A stretch of 64,000 bases of DNA from Neobacillus sp. SuZ13 (lineage in GTDB: Bacteria > Bacillota > Bacilli > Bacillales > Cytobacillaceae). The stretch's first letter is position 1; every line of letters begins with the position of its first letter. Under the pieces are notes generated by a model. The model saw only the letters and a list, made by a program, of their open reading frames with translations. It did no database searches and was not told the DNA's origin. Shown here piece after piece: positions 61,578 through 64,000 of this stretch. The DNA lies in NCBI RefSeq assembly GCF_030123365.1, contig NZ_CP126107.1:5941501-6005500 (forward strand). Reading direction: 5' to 3'. A program made the position numbers and the translations under genes.

Positions 61578-61700
61578 TCCTTTTCAATTTTTAGATTTAT
61601 TTTTAATAGTGGGTATGTAATTCTAGTTCCTTCTTTAAGGTTATAGAAGATTAATAGATTCTTCAAGATTTCTCAGCAAAAAAAAATATAACTGTAAAGT
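61578..61700 (-). promoter_or_regulatory. Leader and promoter region of the ParM-like operon
   Basis: AT-rich, with a strong ribosome site AAAAGGAAT before the parM-like ATG. No clean -35/-10 pair stands out; array A begins just upstream, so binding of the adaptor could also autoregulate the operon as in other parMR loci. Confidence 0.4.
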
Positions 61701-61867
61701 TGTAAACAACATGTAAACTTCAGTGCGGTGTATACATTTTTGTAAACAACGATGACAAATCCGTATACAAGGTTCTATCTTGCCATGTGTACACATTTGT
61801 TTACATGTAAACTATTTTGTAAACAAAAAGTATACAAATTGTAAACAAGTACACAAAAATGTATACT
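61701..61867. repeat. TGTANACA octamer array A (candidate centromere)
   Basis: About 13 copies of TGTAAACA, TGTATACA, TGTACACA or close variants lie within 167 bases, just upstream of the parM-like gene. Starts include 61701, 61712, 61729, 61741, 61762, 61788, 61798, 61806, 61818, 61829, 61840, 61848 and 61860, mostly 8-12 bases apart. Each unit is close to a palindrome. Position and helical phasing resemble parC of ParMR systems. Confidence 0.85.
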
Positions 61868-62149
61868 TGCGATAATCCCCATGACTGATTCTCCATTTTA
61901 ATCATTGTATTTCTAAGTAAAAAAGCACCAATCAAAATTTAACTTTAACTACTCAGTTTTAGGACATAGTGCGCTGACCTACACTCAACGAGCTTGCAAA
62001 CTATACTATCTATCCCAAGATATAGGCTGTATTGAACTTAAGTGTGGATTTCCGTTCCAATCAACATCTATACAAATTCAAAAATGACCTTTGCCACGAC
62101 CTAGATAAAAGTAAATTAATTTCAACCACAACTTGATTATTTTGTCCTT

Positions 62150-62340
62150 ACTATAAGTTTGTACCTTTCCTTAAATAAATTCGAACTAATTTAATCATAA
62201 ACATCATCTTTTTCGAGAAGATTCCCCACTGATTGTTGAAGAGGGGAGCCAAGTGTTCTTTCTACCCTCATTATCATAAAGAAAGATCATCTTACACCTA
62301 TCTCAGAGCTGACCTGAGAATTTTCATGAAACAAGAGATC
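62150..62340 (-). pseudogene. Highly decayed fragment of the GW-repeat wall-binding gene (copy 1)
   Basis: Scattered blocks such as TTCGAGAAGATTCCCCACTGATTG and the CATTATCATAAAGAAAGATCATCTT area align in order with parts of the intact copy at 63644-64000. It has no usable frame. It lies between arrays A and B. Confidence 0.45.
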
Positions 62341-62400
62341 AAAGAATAACATTCCTCATTCCGCTATCCAACCTGCTGCACAACAATGACATAATCAAGC

Positions 62401-62550
62401 TTTTGTATACAATGATGACAGATCTGAATTCATGGCGTGATTACAAGATGTGTACAGGTTTGTCTACATGTAAACGAATTTGTAAATACCAAGCATACAA
62501 AACGTAAACAGGTATACAAATCCGTAGACATGTCTGCAAGGATGTATACT
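62401..62550. repeat. TGTANACA octamer array B
   Basis: A diverged copy of array A beginning TTTTGTATACAATGATGACA. Recognisable octamers start at 62404, 62449, 62461, 62469, 62481, 62503, 62523, 62531 and 62543, with several substitutions. The order and spacing of octamers follow array A, so it is a duplicate. Confidence 0.8.
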
Positions 62551-62612
62551 ACTAGCATCATAACTCCTCTCGTAACCACAAACCTATAATTTTAAGTCCT
62601 TATCCTTCTCGC

Positions 62613-62638
62613 AAAAAAAACACACCATCGAAGGTGCG
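62613..62638 (-). terminator. Terminator associated with decayed GW-repeat copy 2
   Basis: On the minus strand CGCACC / GGTGTG (one G-U) with loop TTCGAT, followed by TTTTTTTT. Confidence 0.7.
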
Positions 62639-62682
62639 CACAATCATCAAAAGATAGGGAAGGCATAGTTCCCTACCTCTAT

Positions 62683-62960
62683 TCATGGAGCTGGCAACCA
62701 TGTCTTCACGAACATAGAGGTAATACCATTTCTACCTGTAATTCAACCAGCAGGTCACGACTGATTCATGACTGTATAATTTGTCCTTTTCTGCTAATAA
62801 ATTCGGCTCATCAGATTCTATATCTTCATTATTGTCGAGATATCCCACTGATTATTGTTAACGAGCTCCTGCGTATTTTTCATCACGCCATGATCATTAA
62901 GGAGATACCATCTGCCCTCAGAGTTAACCCAACCCACTGGTTTTCATCACGAACGTGCTA
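62683..62960 (-). pseudogene. Decayed 3' part of a GW-repeat wall-binding gene (copy 2)
   Basis: The DNA is closely similar along its length to 63652-63925 of the intact copy (for example ACATAGAGGTAATACCATTT and TGATCATTAAGGAGATACC), but single-base indels, such as GAGATATCCCAC against GAGATAATCCCAC, break the frame. It carries remnants of the wall-binding repeats. It ends at its upstream side close to array C. Confidence 0.8.
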
Positions 62961-63017
62961 TCAAATAATCCCATTCTTCACATCAGCTAACTAAATAGTA
63001 CCGCTGTTAATAAGATA

Positions 63018-63149
63018 ATTGTAAACAATGATTACAAATATGTATACATAGTGCCATTACTATATGTGTACGAGTTCGTATACATGTTTACGCTTTTGTA
63101 AACATCAAGTACACATAATGTAAACATGTACACAAAAATGTAAACTTAC
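63018..63149. repeat. TGTANACA octamer array C
   Basis: About 11 octamers: 63020 (TTGTAAACA), 63041, 63065, 63077, 63084, 63097, 63108, 63119, 63126 and 63139, among others. It is aligned unit by unit with arrays A and B and better preserved than B. A similar segment, ATTACAAATATGTATACA, matches GACAAATCCGTATACA of array A. Confidence 0.85.
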
Positions 63150-63331
63150 CTTTTTTATGAAATCTACCAAAATTAATCATATCTATTCAGCACTATTAAC
63201 AGAATATAAATGATTAGCTTTAATTTCCTTCCTCCCCTACTAAAAACAAAAAGGTAAAATTTATTAATCAATTTGTAAAATATAAGATAGAATTTATTAA
63301 CTAATAGCAATAGTTCAGACATTATCACTAA

Positions 63332-63487
63332 TTTTGTCGTAATTACTATTGGAGTCATAAAGCTGTTGTTTCCACTCGCTATCAAATGCATAATGCTGGC
63401 CATAAGGTATCAAATTACGGATTAAAATTCCGTGAAGTTGGTGAAAGTGCGGTTGGTACAGTTGACAAGGTTTTAATCTTCAAATAA
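63332..63487 (+). pseudogene. C-terminal remnant of an unidentified gene
   Basis: A plus-strand frame of about 51 codons runs from just after a stop at 63329 to TAA at 63487, followed by a good terminator. It reads in part HNAGHKVSNYGLKFREVGES and ends VDKVLIFK. No start or ribosome site is present upstream, so it looks like the tail of a truncated gene. The family is not recognised. Confidence 0.4.
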
Positions 63488-63495
63488 TCTAACAT

Positions 63496-63532
63496 AAAAC
63501 CTACCTTCAGAGGGTTCTGAGGGTAGGTTTTT
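63496..63532 (+). terminator. Terminator after the gene remnant
   Basis: AAAACCTACC / GGTAGGTTTT hairpin with a 16-base loop and following TTTT. Confidence 0.85.
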
Positions 63533-63571
63533 GCTTGTCTAGATCCGTTTGGATACTCCAAGGTCCATGAC

Positions 63572-63598
63572 AAAAAAGCGCCTTCATAGAGGCGCTTT
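63572..63598 (-). terminator. Terminator of the GW-repeat protein gene
   Basis: On the minus strand AAAGCGCCT / AGGCGCTTT with a short loop, followed by TTT. Confidence 0.88.
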
Positions 63599-63643
63599 AT
63601 GGTATCTATTAATCTATAAGGCATTTTATCCTATCAACCATAA

Positions 63644-64000
63644 TTACCCTTCACTCATCGCACTGGCAACCATATCCTCACTAACGTAGAGGTAATACCA
63701 TTTTTCCTTGTAATTCAACCAACCGGTCACGACTGACTCATGACTGTTTAGTTTATACTTTTCTGTTAGTAAATTTGACCAGCCTGCTTCAGTATCATCA
63801 TTTTTGTCGAGATAATCCCACTGACTATTGTTAACAAGTTCCTGTGTATTTTTCATGACACCCTGATCATTAAGGAAATACCATCTGCCTTCAGAGTTAA
63901 TCCAACCTGTTTTCATCAGCCCTGAATCATCGAGATAGTACCATTTTCCCCCTTCAGCCAGCCAGCCTGTTTTCATTGCACCGCTGTTATCGAGATAATA
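63644..64000 (-). CDS. C-terminal part of a GW-repeat (choline-binding-like) cell wall-binding protein, cut by window
   Basis: The frame is open from the window edge to the stop at 63644 (118 residues visible). It consists of ~20-residue aromatic repeats: YYLDNSGAMKTGW, AEGGKWYYLDDSGLMKTGW, SEGRWYFLNDQGVMKN and GWLNYKEKWYYLY, typical of cell wall-binding repeats at the C-terminus of secreted hydrolases. The catalytic or N-terminal domain lies outside the window. It is probably the parent of the two decayed copies to the left. Confidence 0.82.
   Translation of the reverse strand, partial: YYLDNSGAMKTGWLAEGGKWYYLDDSGLMKTGWINSEGRWYFLNDQGVMKNTQELVNNSQWDYLDKNDDTEAGWSNLLTEKYKLNSHESVVTGWLNYKEKWYYLYVSEDMVASAMSEG

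Noticed and set aside
61701..63149. CRISPR array interpretation of the octamer clusters
   Set aside because: The units are 8 bases with 8-12-base phasing and have no spacer-length unique sequences or cas genes.
61701..63149. Replication-origin iterons
   Set aside because: No rep or dnaA-like gene is adjacent and no DnaA-box cluster was seen. The parM-type operon explains the arrays better, although an integrated plasmid origin is not fully excluded.
63173..63403. 76-codon hydrophobic minus-strand frame
   Set aside because: AT-rich intergenic composition, no ribosome site, overlaps the gene remnant.
63415..63624. 69-codon minus-strand frame
   Set aside because: It spans two terminators and the tail of the plus-strand remnant, has no ribosome site and no recognisable family.

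Overview
The window looks like an origin-side stretch of the chromosome of an endospore-forming, facultatively anaerobic member of the Bacillaceae (Bacillus/Neobacillus-like). Many products match Bacillus families: YwdI, YwdK, BshB2/YojF, NiaP, YfiB/YfiC, a YhcN/YlaJ sporulation lipoprotein, an InhA protease, and LicT/CcpA-type control of beta-glucoside genes. A perfect 16-bp parS-type palindrome lies at 776-791. Translation starts have strong AGGAGG-type ribosome sites, and TTG or GTG starts occur.

Layout. (1) 1-12666: after ywdK/ywdI, one long minus-strand block holds molybdenum cofactor genes (moeB, moaD, moaE, a moeA-substrate-binding fusion, moeA, mobA) and a membrane-bound formate dehydrogenase with its helpers (fdhE, cytochrome b, FeS subunit, catalytic subunit, fdhD). 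The catalytic subunit reads through an in-frame UGA followed by an E. coli-like SECIS hairpin, so it is very probably a selenoprotein. (2) 12928-14994: pdxK and a yojF-bshB2 pair. (3) 15032-22690: a Crp/Fnr regulator divergent from a nitrous oxide reductase operon (nosC-nosZ-nosB-nosD-nosY-nosF and a YtkA/SurA-like lipoprotein). Each divergent promoter carries an FNR-type box placed near -41.5. (4) 22739-28554: bglP-bglA, whose leader has a cre site and two tandem antiterminator/terminator pairs, then a frameshifted sugar-dehydrogenase lipoprotein and a HAD phosphatase. (5) 28626-34835: AlkD, small spore-type proteins, a Pro/His/Gly repeat protein, a double P-loop ATPase, YbaK and an orphan radical SAM protein. 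(6) 34886-41074: a livJHMGF branched-chain amino acid importer and niaP. (7) 41583-49925: YfiBC exporter, ASCH protein, a GMC dehydrogenase pair and two lipoproteins. (8) 50005-59475: InhA-type protease, a TetR-controlled ABC-2 exporter, pepT, a phosphotransferase-like protein and a DUF4023 protein. (9) 59773-64000: a ParM-like actin with a probable ParR-like adaptor, preceded by three related arrays of TGTANACA octamers among decayed copies of a GW-repeat wall-binding gene.

Functional picture. The moa/moe/mob genes make the cofactor for the formate dehydrogenase, FdhD and FdhE mature it, and the dehydrogenase can feed electrons to quinone. The nos operon provides a terminal acceptor (N2O), plausibly switched on by the adjacent Fnr-like protein when oxygen is low. 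The strongest candidates for something undescribed are the ParM/array locus, the selenocysteine formate dehydrogenase in a Bacillus-type genome, and the nos operon ending in a YtkA/SurA-like lipoprotein with no nosL beside it.
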